Source of the DNA: Arcicella sp034519515
GTDB taxonomy: Bacteria > Bacteroidota > Bacteroidia > Cytophagales > Spirosomataceae
DNA length: 64,000 nt
Reading direction: 5' to 3'
NCBI GenBank assembly: GCA_034519515.1
Contig: JAXHOK010000048.1
Location: 62,001-126,000, forward strand
The position numbers were made by a program, and so were the translations under genes. How positions within the stretch are numbered: the first letter of the stretch is position 1; every line of letters begins with the position of its first letter. Below are positions 26,091 through 34,802 of this stretch, piece after piece. The notes under the pieces were generated by a model, which was not told where the DNA came from, ran no database searches, and saw only the letters and a program-made list of their open reading frames with translations.

Positions 26091-26175
26091 TAAAGTCGTA
26101 AGTCGTAGGAGTCATAAGTCGTAAGGAAAATTGGTCAAACACACTTACGACCTATGACTTACCACTTATGACTTC
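26091..26175. repeat. Palindrome between convergent genes, aagtcgtaagtc word family
   Basis: The left arm with agtcgtaagtcgtagg and gtcataagtcgtaagg pairs with the right arm acttacgacctatgacttac. It lies between two converging stop codons and could act as a two-way terminator or processing hairpin. Same family as 2102-2200. Confidence 0.65.
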
Positions 26176-26522
26176 CTAATTTCAGATAAAGTCCAAAGAG
26201 CCAGCCCGATTTCTGCCAAAGCAAAGCCAATCAAAACGGGTTTCGCCATGCCCAAAATTACAAAAACAATTAAGCCCGAACAGAAGAATAATCGCCCTTG
26301 CACGGTGGAACGAATTACCTCTTTTACACCAGTTTTATACATGGCGTAATAATAAAATGATAATGCCAAAACCAACATTCCCAACACCCGAATCCAGATT
26401 TCCGAGGTCGGTTCAAGCCCAAAAATACCTAATAAAAAATTAGGAAAAAGTAAAAGCGATGAACCCGCAATTATTACATAGGTGAATTGCCCAAGGATTG
26501 ATGTGTAATGATTTTTTTGCAT
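26166..26522 (-). CDS. Small integral membrane protein, unknown
   Basis: A 118-residue protein from the ATG at 26522 (MQKNHYTSILGQFTYVII); a longer frame starts at 26561. Four hydrophobic helices span nearly the whole chain (YVIIAGSSLLLF, VLGMLVLALSFYYYAM, LFFCSGLIVFVILGM, LIGFALAEIGLALW). No catalytic motif is visible. It looks like the short uncharacterised 4-TM proteins common in Bacteroidota; function not assigned. Confidence 0.65.
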   Translation of the reverse strand: MQKNHYTSILGQFTYVIIAGSSLLLFPNFLLGIFGLEPTSEIWIRVLGMLVLALSFYYYAMYKTGVKEVIRSTVQGRLFFCSGLIVFVILGMAKPVLIGFALAEIGLALWTLSEIRKS

Positions 26523-26643
26523 GGTGATTAGTTTTAAACAGCTTCTGTGGTTGATTTTCAAGTTAGTAAATATTTTTTGTAAAATGAAAACTTAAATCGT
26601 TCACAAAACCGTTTATATTACACAAACAAAAAAACCAAGTATC

Positions 26644-27990
26644 ATGTCGATGAAAACTAAATTTTTAGCCCTTCTCTTGACCCTTTTCATAGGGTTGGCT
26701 TCTTGCAAGAAAAATACTGATACCGTAAATGCCGCTGCTGACCTTCGTGATAGCGTTTATTTGTACTCGGAAGAGTTTTATCTGTGGGCAGAAAACCTTC
26801 CGAAACAGGAAGTATTCAATCCACTTTCGTTCAAAACACCCACAGAAGTCATGCAGAAATTGCGGACTTACAGCCCTTTTGTGAACGGAAAATATCAAGA
26901 CCGCTGGAGTTTTGTGATTGAAAAAGCCACTTGGGACAACGTGGTGAGTGGTAATAATTCAGACACGGGGGCTGAATACGGCTTTGTGAACGATAATGAT
27001 TTAAGAGTAAAATTGGTTTATTCAAAATCTTCTGCAGGTTTGCAGGGCGTGAAACGGGGATGGAAGATGCTGAAAATCAATGGAATAGATGCCACCAGAG
27101 CCAGTGTTGCGGCACTCAATACTGAATTGGGGAAGCAGTCTCAAAGCATTGTTTTTCAAAAACCAGACGGCACGCAACAAACGCTTACACTGGCAGGGGG
27201 CAATTATAAATCCGACTATGTAATTAATCCAAAGGTGTTTACGATTAATGGAAATAACGTAGGATATTTTATGTTTGATTCCTTTTTGGGAGAAGCCATC
27301 GGCAACCAAACTGCCCAGACAACGTTGAACGAATTGGACAAAGTTTTTGCCGATTTTAGGTCTAAAAATGTAACAGAATTAGTGCTTGATTTGCGGTATA
27401 ATGGGGGCGGATATGGACTGGTTTCTAATTATTTAGCGAATTTAATTGCTCCTTCTTCGGCAGTTAATCAAGTATTCGCCAGTGCTGTTCACAACGCTAA
27501 AAATACGCAATATAACAAAACTGATAGATTCAGAACCTTAGCTAATGGTCTGAAATTGAGCCGAATAAGCATCATCACCACCAGCGGAACAGCCTCTGCC
27601 AGCGAAGAACTCATCAATGGCTTGAAACCCGTAATGAACGTGAAACTTATCGGAAGCAATACCCACGGAAAACCCGTTGGTTATTATGGTTTTCCAGTGA
27701 TGGGGCATTACGTTTTTCCAGTAGCCTTGAAAAACGTAAATTCAGTAGGATTTTTCGATTTTTTTGAGGGTTTTCCAGTAGATAAATTCCAAACCGACGA
27801 CCTCACCCGTGACATCGGGGACCCCGAAGAAGCCTGTCTCAAAACTGCCTTAGCCTATATCAGAACGGGCGTTTTGCAATCTGTTGATGCTCCCAAATCT
27901 GCCCGAATGAGTGCTGAATTACTTGAAATTAATGAGAAATTAAACAAAGACCGTCCGAAGGTTTTGTTATATGATTTACCGAAAAAATAG
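26644..27990 (+). CDS. S41-family peptidase lipoprotein (C-terminal processing protease type)
   Basis: The 448-residue precursor carries a lipobox LASCKK. A PDZ-like segment (GLQGVKRGWKMLKINGI) is followed by the S41 protease domain: ELVLDLRYNGGGYG and the catalytic serine in TTSGTASASEELI, with a downstream lysine/glutamate region GLKPVMNVKLIGSNTHGKPVG. Such lipoproteins face the periplasm or outer surface and trim proteins or peptides. The N-terminal region (EEFYLWAENLP) is typical of Bacteroidota members of this family. No operon partner is apparent. Confidence 0.88.
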   Translation: MSMKTKFLALLLTLFIGLASCKKNTDTVNAAADLRDSVYLYSEEFYLWAENLPKQEVFNPLSFKTPTEVMQKLRTYSPFVNGKYQDRWSFVIEKATWDNVVSGNNSDTGAEYGFVNDNDLRVKLVYSKSSAGLQGVKRGWKMLKINGIDATRASVAALNTELGKQSQSIVFQKPDGTQQTLTLAGGNYKSDYVINPKVFTINGNNVGYFMFDSFLGEAIGNQTAQTTLNELDKVFADFRSKNVTELVLDLRYNGGGYGLVSNYLANLIAPSSAVNQVFASAVHNAKNTQYNKTDRFRTLANGLKLSRISIITTSGTASASEELINGLKPVMNVKLIGSNTHGKPVGYYGFPVMGHYVFPVALKNVNSVGFFDFFEGFPVDKFQTDDLTRDIGDPEEACLKTALAYIRTGVLQSVDAPKSARMSAELLEINEKLNKDRPKVLLYDLPKK

Positions 27991-28165
27991 GGATTAGGGG
28001 TTGGGAAAAGTATAGATTAATAGATAAAATTATGTAATATTTTAGGAATAAGGAAATTGGAAAAACACGAGCCCCCGGAGGGGGGGGGAGAAAGGGGGGG
28101 ATGACTCGGTTAGGGATTGGGCTAATGGGAACTAAAATTCTATCAAAATCCGTTTCCCTAATCCC
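27991..28165. repeat. Palindrome, ggattagggattggg word family with G-tracts
   Basis: Left words ggggattaggggttggg and gttagggattgggctaat face ccctaatccctaacc at 28150-28166. In the middle lies a GC-rich block with a run of ten G (28080-28089 region) and a run of seven G (28094-28100), out of keeping with the AT-rich surroundings. The same words occur near 10563-10588 and 32858-32893. Confidence 0.55.
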
Positions 28166-28170
28166 TAACC

Positions 28171-29052
28171 TCAAAAATCTCCATAATTCACCTGTAAGCA
28201 AAGTAAACCCAATTCCATACGCCATAAATCCACTACTTGATTACGGTCGTCCAGCACAAATTGAACATAAAATTGGTCTTTTACGTGGGCTTCGTAAAGT
28301 TCTTTTTTGATAATAGCATCCTTTCGGATATCACCCGTTTCACGCATATATAAGGCATGATATGGAATCCGATTGTAGGATAACCAATTCATCGTTTGAC
28401 TTCGTGAATTATCTTCCCGCCCCGACATCAAGATGATTTTTACTCCCTTTTCGTGATACGTTTTGATAATTTCAGCAACGGGAATATTCAATAAATCAGT
28501 CTCACAGCGTTTTGAATCATGGGGACCACGGTCGTGTAGGATGGCAAGTGTTCCGTCCAAATCACAAATAATGGCTTGGGGTAAAGTATCGTCTTGTTCT
28601 TGATAATGTGGACCTCTTTCATTTTTCAGAATATGCGTTCGGTACATCTGCATAATCACTTCCGAACCCACCTTTTTCTCCCGAACAGCATCCCGTTCCA
28701 AACATTCTTCCAAAGACGTTTCCATGTCTTTTATTTCTATATGTACTTGAACGCCAGATTGTTCAGTATATTTTTTGGCAATGTTTTTAATCTGTTCGAT
28801 GGGTTTATCTGTCAAATTGGTATCATCAATAATTACGTTTTTTCTCGCCTTCAACGCCTCCATCAATAGCATATCACGAACCCGATTTATAAATTGCTCA
28901 TTGGCAGGAGTATGTGCAGAATCATCAAGCATTGCCCGCAATTCATCTTTGTTGAGGCGTTTCCAAGCGTTTAGATTTTCGGCTAATAATTTTCTGGCAT
29001 ACGTGGATTTTCCACTGGCGGGGAGTCCACGGAGGATTAGAATTTTTTTCAT
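28171..29052 (-). CDS. Polynucleotide 5'-kinase/3'-phosphatase, T4 Pnkp-like
   Basis: A 293-residue two-domain protein. The N-terminal P-loop kinase has GLPASGKSTYAR (Walker A) and VIIDDTNLTD. The C-terminal HAD phosphatase has the nucleophile motif IICDLDGTLA near residue 160 and LMSGRED and DRNQVVDLW downstream. The order matches phage T4 polynucleotide kinase, which heals RNA ends by removing 2',3'-cyclic or 3' phosphate and phosphorylating 5'-OH. I chose ATG 29052 (MKKILILRG); the longer frame from 29076 begins in a word repeat. The next gene downstream of its promoter side is a COG3541 nucleotidyltransferase, a known RNA-repair associate. Confidence 0.88.
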   Translation of the reverse strand: MKKILILRGLPASGKSTYARKLLAENLNAWKRLNKDELRAMLDDSAHTPANEQFINRVRDMLLMEALKARKNVIIDDTNLTDKPIEQIKNIAKKYTEQSGVQVHIEIKDMETSLEECLERDAVREKKVGSEVIMQMYRTHILKNERGPHYQEQDDTLPQAIICDLDGTLAILHDRGPHDSKRCETDLLNIPVAEIIKTYHEKGVKIILMSGREDNSRSQTMNWLSYNRIPYHALYMRETGDIRKDAIIKKELYEAHVKDQFYVQFVLDDRNQVVDLWRMELGLLCLQVNYGDF

Positions 29053-29063
29053 AAGAAAGCTGT

Positions 29064-29177
29064 GAGATATGAGCATTGAGCAATGAGTTTATCCCTGCCA
29101 AATACTCATTAATTCTCTATTAAATATTTTTCATTTGATGGTTAAAGTCGCATTGCTCAAGGCTCATTGCTCAAAGC
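29064..29177. repeat. Imperfect palindrome, gagcattgagcaatgag word family
   Basis: Words gagcattgagcaatgag (29073-29090) face cattgctcaaggctcattgc (29151-29171). The right arm runs into the last codons of the nucleotidyltransferase gene, so its C-terminal residues SFEQ are repeat-encoded. Confidence 0.5.
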
Positions 29178-30198
29178 TAAAACGCACCTCCAACAACAAC
29201 TCATTCACAAAATCCCCATCCACATCATCGGGTAAATCACTGTTTTTGAACCGACCTTCCAATTTCTGAATATCCTCCTCGGCTTTTTGCATGAAGCGTT
29301 CCAAGTCAATTTCTCCTTTGCGGATTTTTAATAAATCTTGGGCGTTGGGTCTTCTCACGATGATGGTTTTGTGTTCGGCAATTTCCAAAGCCATGTCTAA
29401 TAGTCGCTGACAATGCAAGAGATTTTTGCCATCAATTTGCTGTCCGTGGTTTTCAATATCCACGTAGCGTTGCGTATTGCGGTTTTTTAGCCAATCAGAA
29501 TATTGTAAAAAATCCTTGCAATGCCGTGAATATCCCTCTTGGTTATAGTACAGAATGGTTAAATCCTTCTCGCCTTTTTCTACGGAACTAAGTTTGAGGT
29601 TCGTACTTTTTTCGGAAGTAATACCTTTGTAGCCTTTCGTTCCGTCCGCATCATAATATAAGGCATACGCATCCTTAAAATGCGTCAAAGCCACCAATCC
29701 ACAACGATTTTCATCCAAATTATTATCCAATAAAAACCTATCCAAAGCCACTGTTTTCCCTGACTGATAAACATAACAAAAATCCATCGGTGATTTCCTT
29801 ACCATTTTATCCTTCTCCCAATTCATCTTTTTATCCAAGCCTTTTGCCTTTTTGATTTGGGCAATGGCATAACCGCCAAAAGAATGTAAACACTTCTTGG
29901 TCAAGAACTTATCTCGATGATTAAGAATCAAATCGAAGGCAGGATGTTTTTTGATGATACAATCTTGGGGCATAAAAAGCAATTCCAACATCGTAGGATT
30001 AGCGGATTGCAACAACTGCAAAAACCGCCGAACTTCATAATAACATTCATCCTTCGAGACCTCAATTTGTTCCCGATACCCAAAACCCACCAACTCCCGT
30101 GTGGGTTGGATATACACACCCTTATAATCCACATCCGACCCCGTGGTATTAGTTCCGTAGGCTTGGCTGCCCACTATGGCTTTGTAGATTATTTGCAT
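29164..30198 (-). CDS. Nucleotidyltransferase of the COG3541/RlaP (YcgL) family
   Basis: The 344-residue protein has a DNA-polymerase-beta-type active site at its N-terminus: VGSQAYGTNTTGSDVDYKGV, giving GS...SDxD metal ligands. Further conserved stretches are LELLFMP and KMVRKSPMDFCYVYQSGK. The family has been named RlaP (RNA-ligase-associated polymerase-beta fold) because it is found beside RNA ligases and end-healing enzymes. Here it lies directly upstream of a T4-like polynucleotide kinase/phosphatase on the same strand, which supports an RNA-repair role, probably adding nucleotides to broken ends. Confidence 0.82.
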   Translation of the reverse strand: MQIIYKAIVGSQAYGTNTTGSDVDYKGVYIQPTRELVGFGYREQIEVSKDECYYEVRRFLQLLQSANPTMLELLFMPQDCIIKKHPAFDLILNHRDKFLTKKCLHSFGGYAIAQIKKAKGLDKKMNWEKDKMVRKSPMDFCYVYQSGKTVALDRFLLDNNLDENRCGLVALTHFKDAYALYYDADGTKGYKGITSEKSTNLKLSSVEKGEKDLTILYYNQEGYSRHCKDFLQYSDWLKNRNTQRYVDIENHGQQIDGKNLLHCQRLLDMALEIAEHKTIIVRRPNAQDLLKIRKGEIDLERFMQKAEEDIQKLEGRFKNSDLPDDVDGDFVNELLLEVRFSFEQ

Positions 30199-30321
30199 GA
30201 TGTTTTGTTCGATAAAGAGTTTAAAAATTTTACACCTGGATTTTTATACAAATTCTCTTCTAAATCGACTAAATATACTCATTTCGCCCTATATTTTATA
30301 AATTATAGACATGAAAATAAA

Positions 30322-30352
30322 AAAAGACATCCCTCACGAGATGCCTTTCTTG
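30322..30352. terminator. Terminator hairpin downstream of ppiD
   Basis: AAAAAAG-A-CATC stem against GATG-C-CTTTCTT with a short loop, with T-rich tails on both strands. It separates ppiD from the nucleotidyltransferase start. Confidence 0.65.
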
Positions 30353-30376
30353 GTGTTTTAAAGGTTTGATAAATTC

Positions 30377-32494
30377 TCAATAAAACTTAGCTCTGTTATC
30401 AACCACTTTTGCATTTTCTTTGATGGCTTCGTTGATATAGAATGACGTTCTTTGTGCTGCCATCATTTTTGCTGAATTTTTGTAAGCTGTCAAATCTGCA
30501 ATAGCTGGGGCTGGGGTCGAAGAAACATTTTCCATAATAAATACGCCCCCTTCTCCTTTGAATGCCTTTGAACGCTTACCTGCCTTTAAACCAAATGACT
30601 TTCCGATGGCGGTTGGGTCTGCACCTGCACTGGTTAATGTACCCGATGCTAAGGTCAAATCATTGGCAGTTTCTACTAATGCACCTGCTCCGTATTTTTG
30701 GGCAACTTGCTCTAATGTTCCAGAGAGTCCATTTAATTTCTTCATGATGGTTTCTGCCTTCTTGTCGCCACGGACACGAGCCATCAATTCATCACGGAAA
30801 TCATCCACTTTCACGTTATCCTTACTGGTTGCACCCGTTTCCAAAGCTACGATATACTGATTTTCGTTTTGGAATACTTTTGAAACCGAACCAATTTTTG
30901 TATCATCACTGAATGCCCAACGGACAATTTCGCTTGCATTTTGTAAATTACTAAATCCTTTTGCTCCTTCTGGGATTCTGTCGCCACGCAACATAATCAA
31001 GGTTTTATCTTGTTTCAAAGATGCTTCAAATTTGTCTTTACTGTCATTTGCCGCTGCAAAAGCATCTGCCTTACGCAAAACCTCATCCATCGTCGATTGA
31101 CTTGGGGCAATGTTACGGTTAATAGCGGCTAATTTATAACGAGTATTCGTTTTAGCTTCCGTTACTTTCACGATGTGATAACCGAAATCTGTTTCAACGA
31201 TATTTGGCAATAAACCAGTTCCAGAAAAACCGAAAATTGCGTTCTCGAAAGGCTTAACCATTGAACCATTATTTTTGAAATATCCTAAATCTCCACCTTG
31301 TTGAGCTGTTCCGTCTGAACCAAATTGCTGAGCCAATGCCTCAAATGAAGCCCCACCTCTGATTTGTGCTAAAATACCTTCTGCACGTACACGAGCGGCT
31401 GCCTTTACTGAATCAGGAGCGGTTTTTTGTGCTTGAATCAAAATATGGCTCGCACGAACCGTGAACAATGAATCTTTTTGGATTCCACCATATTTATAGA
31501 TTGAATACGTTAAACCATTTTTGAAAGGTCCATAAATTCCGCCTGGGGTCATGCTTGATAATTGCCCTTTTACGGTCTCTGGAATTTCTGCCATCGTAAC
31601 ATAATAAGGAGTTTTCACATCCGAATTCATCATCGCAAAGGCTGAATCGTTTTTTGTAATTGCCAAATCCTTCGCCAAACGCTTGATGTCGTTATAGAAA
31701 GAGGCAGTATCTTGCTTTGAAGGGACCGTCGGAAAAGTTACATACTGAATTGAACGAGTATTTTGTCCTTTGTATAAATCTTTGTGACTGCTCAAATACG
31801 CTTCCAATTCAGAATCTTCTACTTTCACTGTTGAATCTGGCACTGAATAGAAAGGTACATACACATAGCGAGCGTTTACCTTGGCAGTTTGTGCGGTATA
31901 TTCTTTCTGAGCCTCGGCATTAGTTGTATAAGTGGACATTCTCAATAAACCTTCATACTTCGTTCTCAAACGGTCTTGAGCGATTGACTTCTCAAAATTT
32001 GCCCAAGCCTGCTGTTGTGCGATTGGCATTTTCTTAAAATCTTTCAAGAACTGAATGATATAAGTTTTGTCAAATTGTCCTGTTTGTGGATTCGTAAATT
32101 GCTGACGTACAGAAGGATGGATGTTTTCTCCCTGCACCATATCCACCAATTCTTTTGGAGAAACCGATAATCCTAAGGCTTCATATTCTTTGCCGTAAGC
32201 AAAATCCATCAAATACTGATTCCAAACTTGTTCACGCATCTGAGCTACTTCTTGCTCGCCTGGGCTACGTCCCGCTTGGGTTGAATAATTGTTTGATAAT
32301 TCTTCAACTTTCGCTTGGAAATCTTTGTATTGAATTTTCTCTCCGCTGATTTCACCAACAACATTACTGGAACCGCCAAAAAAACTTGAATTTCCCGTAA
32401 AAAGGTCTCCTCCGATAAGAAAAAGGATTAAACTGATTGCAATTGCCGCTGCTGCAATGCCTGACTTCTCTCTAATTTTGGTAATAATTGCCAT
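30377..32494 (-). CDS. ppiD: Periplasmic peptidyl-prolyl isomerase PpiD/SurA type
   Basis: This is a 705-residue protein. One N-terminal membrane helix (IAAAAIAISLILFLIGG) anchors it in the inner membrane. A SurA_N-like chaperone domain follows (EISGEKIQYKDFQAKVEEL). A parvulin domain sits near residues 350-450 (RASHILIQAQ, GGASFEALAQQFGSDGT, GGDLGYFKNNGSMVKPFE, FGYHIVKVTEAK). PpiD-like proteins fold outer-membrane and secreted proteins as they leave the Sec translocon. Length is slightly above the E. coli protein (623). It is monocistronic, with a terminator behind it and a long gene-free leader upstream. Confidence 0.9.
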   Translation of the reverse strand: MAIITKIREKSGIAAAAIAISLILFLIGGDLFTGNSSFFGGSSNVVGEISGEKIQYKDFQAKVEELSNNYSTQAGRSPGEQEVAQMREQVWNQYLMDFAYGKEYEALGLSVSPKELVDMVQGENIHPSVRQQFTNPQTGQFDKTYIIQFLKDFKKMPIAQQQAWANFEKSIAQDRLRTKYEGLLRMSTYTTNAEAQKEYTAQTAKVNARYVYVPFYSVPDSTVKVEDSELEAYLSSHKDLYKGQNTRSIQYVTFPTVPSKQDTASFYNDIKRLAKDLAITKNDSAFAMMNSDVKTPYYVTMAEIPETVKGQLSSMTPGGIYGPFKNGLTYSIYKYGGIQKDSLFTVRASHILIQAQKTAPDSVKAAARVRAEGILAQIRGGASFEALAQQFGSDGTAQQGGDLGYFKNNGSMVKPFENAIFGFSGTGLLPNIVETDFGYHIVKVTEAKTNTRYKLAAINRNIAPSQSTMDEVLRKADAFAAANDSKDKFEASLKQDKTLIMLRGDRIPEGAKGFSNLQNASEIVRWAFSDDTKIGSVSKVFQNENQYIVALETGATSKDNVKVDDFRDELMARVRGDKKAETIMKKLNGLSGTLEQVAQKYGAGALVETANDLTLASGTLTSAGADPTAIGKSFGLKAGKRSKAFKGEGGVFIMENVSSTPAPAIADLTAYKNSAKMMAAQRTSFYINEAIKENAKVVDNRAKFY

Positions 32495-33061
32495 TTTAAG
32501 ATATTATTTGTTTGTTATTTTTATCTGCCCATTATGATTTTGCTGACAGATGTGTAAATAAATACGATACTGACCAATTCACTTTTTTTACCTATTCAGA
32601 ATAACGCAAAAGAAACGCAAAATAATCACATTTTGAGTTAATATCAAAATGAATGAGTGCTTATTGATTATTTGAAAATGGGGAAATCAAGTAATTAAAA
32701 AATAACGGTCTGACTATCAAAGCATTAAACTTTTATGATACCTATTGACGTTATGTCTTAGTAAGGATTTTACAAAACCCTTGCCAAAAAATATTATTGG
32801 AGGTTTTTTGGATGTTATTTAACCAAATTTAGGCATGGATTATGTTTTGGTTTGTACCTAATCCCTGATTACCCAATCTCCAATCCCTAAATCAGCCCTT
32901 GCAATTATCAGAATATTGTACTTTTTTAAGATTTTCTAGTTTAGTTGTGTTACCTAAAACATTTTTTTGAGTCTTTTATATATAGCATAAAAACTCTCTT
33001 ATGAATTTTGATAATCATCCGTTTTGCGGAACAATTATCGTATTAAATATGATTAACCCTA
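32495..33061. other. Gene-free region upstream of ppiD
   Basis: 567 bp with no credible gene on either strand. It contains a single arm of the ctaatccctgattaccc word family (32858-32897) and AT-rich promoter-like sequence; no consensus promoter was identified with confidence. Confidence 0.5.
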
Positions 33062-33304
33062 ATGTTAAAAATTGACTACATATTATTAGCAAGACATTTT
33101 CGGGAAGAAACCTCGGAACAAGAAAACTACCAAATCAATATTTGGCGAGATGAAAGTATAACTAATACCTTGACATACAAACGATTGCAGCGAGTGGGAG
33201 AAAAAGAAATTAATCCAATCATAGAAGTTATTAGTAAAGAAGAAACGATTGTATGGAAAAAAATAATTACTAAAATTTTAGCAGAAGAGGTGGAAAATCG
33301 GTAA
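33062..33304 (+). CDS. Small protein, possibly truncated FecR-like anti-sigma N-terminal domain
   Basis: An 80-residue frame: DYILLARHFREETSEQENYQ with INIWRDESITNTLTYKRLQ. The pattern (leucine-rich start, EETSEQE, W-R-x5-N) resembles the short N-terminal sigma-binding domain of FecR-type proteins, but no membrane helix or FecR domain follows. The stop codon is overrun at once by gtgaacggtacacgg repeats, so a downstream part could have been lost. No sigma-factor gene is adjacent. The function is a guess, and the frame itself is only moderately supported. Confidence 0.4.
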   Translation: MLKIDYILLARHFREETSEQENYQINIWRDESITNTLTYKRLQRVGEKEINPIIEVISKEETIVWKKIITKILAEEVENR

Positions 33305-33368
33305 AAGGTGAACGGTACACGGGGAACGGTAATTTTCGATAAAGGGTGAACGGTACACGGGAAACGGA
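33303..33368. repeat. Palindrome left arm, gtgaacggtacacgg word family
   Basis: Repeated words aaaggtgaacggtacacgg. The complementary right arm is 33618-33658. Between the arms lies a terminator hairpin that itself contains a MITE-like element. Confidence 0.65.
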
Positions 33369-33382
33369 TTTCGGGAATAAAA

Positions 33383-33609
33383 AATGAAAAAAGGGCAAGC
33401 GAAATAAATGAGGCTACTGAAAAAGCCCAAATAGTATTGATTTTATTAAAAAAAGCGAAGAGTTTAAAACTCTTCGCTTTTTTTAATATATTGATAATCA
33501 GTCATTTACATAAAATCGTATTTTTGATTTTATGTCTAAAAATTAATAATCATAATAAAAAATACACTTTTTCAGTAGCCTCAAATAAATCGCTTGCCCT
33601 TTTTTCATT
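33383..33609. terminator. Terminator-like hairpin split by a MITE-like insertion
   Basis: A perfect 19-bp stem AATGAAAAAAGGGCAAGCG (33383-33401) / CGCTTGCCCTTTTTTCATT (33591-33609). Its loop was presumably AAATAAAT, now duplicated on either side of the inserted element. Confidence 0.75.
33410..33582. mobile_element. MITE-like element with GAGGCTACTGAAAAAG ends (173 bp)
   Basis: Perfect 16-bp terminal inverted repeats GAGGCTACTGAAAAAG / CTTTTTCAGTAGCCTC, with AAATAAAT directly repeated outside both ends (33402-33409, 33583-33590). Inside are a terminator-like hairpin (AAAAAAAGCGAAGAGTTT / AAACTCTTCGCTTTTTTT) and a second stem ACATAAAATC / GATTTTATGT. No coding frame. GAGGCT-type ends recall IS1182-like elements, which favour palindromic targets. 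Confidence 0.8.
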
Positions 33610-33617
33610 ATAGGTCA

Positions 33618-33658
33618 AATCCGTGTACTGTGTACCGTTCACCCTTTACCGTTCACCG
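33618..33658. repeat. Palindrome right arm, ccgttcaccctttaccg word family
   Basis: Words gtgtaccgttcacc and tttaccgttcacc, complementary to 33303-33368. It overlaps the 3' end of argD, whose last residues STVNGKG are encoded by the repeat. Confidence 0.65.
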
Positions 33659-34766
33659 TGGAAAGAGCTTCTAAAAATCTATCCAACTCTCCCTTTCCAA
33701 CACCCAAACTTGGTAATAATCTTAACGTATTTTTACCCGAATATCCACAAAAAATATGATGGTCGAAAAGTAATGAATCTCGGATTTTATCAACGGGTTG
33801 TTCAAATTCAATACCTATCATCAAACCTCGTCCCCGCAATTCTTTAATGCCGTTAATTCCTTTTAGATTTTCCATTAAATAATTACCCATTTTTGTGGCG
33901 TTTTCCATCAAATTTTCGGATTTCATTACGTCCAAAACTGCCACCGCTGCCGCACAAGCCAAATGATTTCCGCCGAAAGTGGTGCCTAACATTCCGAACT
34001 TTGCCTTGAATTTTGGCGAAATCAAAACGCCTCCAATCGGGAAGCCGTTTCCCATGCCTTTTGCGGTGGTCATGAGGTCTGGTTTAATGCCTGAAAAGTC
34101 GTGTGAAAAGAATTTACCCGAACGTCCATAACCACATTGCACAGAATCTAAAATCAAAACAGCCCCTGTTTTATCACACATTTCACGAGCCGCTTTCAAG
34201 AACTCATCCGAAGCAACATTAATGCCCCCAACGCCTTGAATTCCCTCAATAATGACGGCACAAATTTCTTCGGTAATATTAGCTTTTAATGCCTCCACAT
34301 CGTTAAAAGGCAAAAACGTTACGTGGTCGTCATAATTAATGGGGGCAACTATTGCTTTATTATCCGTAATGGCAACTGCACCTGCCGTTCTGCCATGAAA
34401 GGCTTTCGTGAAGGCAATTACCTTCTTGCGACCATTAAAAAATGAGGCAACTTTCAAGGCGTTTTCATTGGCTTCTGCTCCCGAATTACAAAGGAATAAT
34501 TCGTAGTCTTCATAACCCGAAAGTTCACCCAATTTTGTGGCTAATTCTTGCTGAATTGGGATATTTACCGAATTGGAATAGAAGCCCAAATTGCTCAATT
34601 GCTCCGTTAATTTCTGGACGTAATGCGGATGCGAATGTCCAATAGAAATCACGGCATGACCCCCGTAGAGGTCAAGGTATTCGACACCATTTTTATCCCA
34701 AAGTGTGCTACCAAGAGCTTTCACGGGCGTGATGTCGTAAAGAGGATATACATTAAAAAGATTCAT
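33639..34766 (-). CDS. argD: Acetylornithine (or succinylornithine) aminotransferase
   Basis: This 375-residue class-III PLP aminotransferase has LYGGHAVISIGHSHP, the phosphate-binding NSGAEANENALK, AFHGRT, LDSVQCGYGRSGKFF and the PLP lysine in TAKGMGNGFPIGG. It converts N-acyl-glutamate semialdehyde to N-acyl-ornithine. In Bacteroidota the acyl group can be succinyl rather than acetyl, and the sequence does not decide this. The gene lies 36 bp downstream of argC on the same strand, with an acggacaaggctgtccgt-type hairpin in the gap. The C-terminal TVNGKG comes from a word repeat. Confidence 0.93.
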   Translation of the reverse strand: MNLFNVYPLYDITPVKALGSTLWDKNGVEYLDLYGGHAVISIGHSHPHYVQKLTEQLSNLGFYSNSVNIPIQQELATKLGELSGYEDYELFLCNSGAEANENALKVASFFNGRKKVIAFTKAFHGRTAGAVAITDNKAIVAPINYDDHVTFLPFNDVEALKANITEEICAVIIEGIQGVGGINVASDEFLKAAREMCDKTGAVLILDSVQCGYGRSGKFFSHDFSGIKPDLMTTAKGMGNGFPIGGVLISPKFKAKFGMLGTTFGGNHLACAAAVAVLDVMKSENLMENATKMGNYLMENLKGINGIKELRGRGLMIGIEFEQPVDKIRDSLLFDHHIFCGYSGKNTLRLLPSLGVGKGELDRFLEALSTVNGKG

Positions 34767-34767
34767 A

Positions 34768-34802
34768 TATGTATGACGGACAGCCTTGTCCGTAGTGTCG
34801 AT
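34768..34802. repeat. Short palindrome, acggacagccttgtccgt
   Basis: An 18-bp near-perfect palindrome between argC and argD. The same word is tandemly repeated at 43251-43424. Confidence 0.6.
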
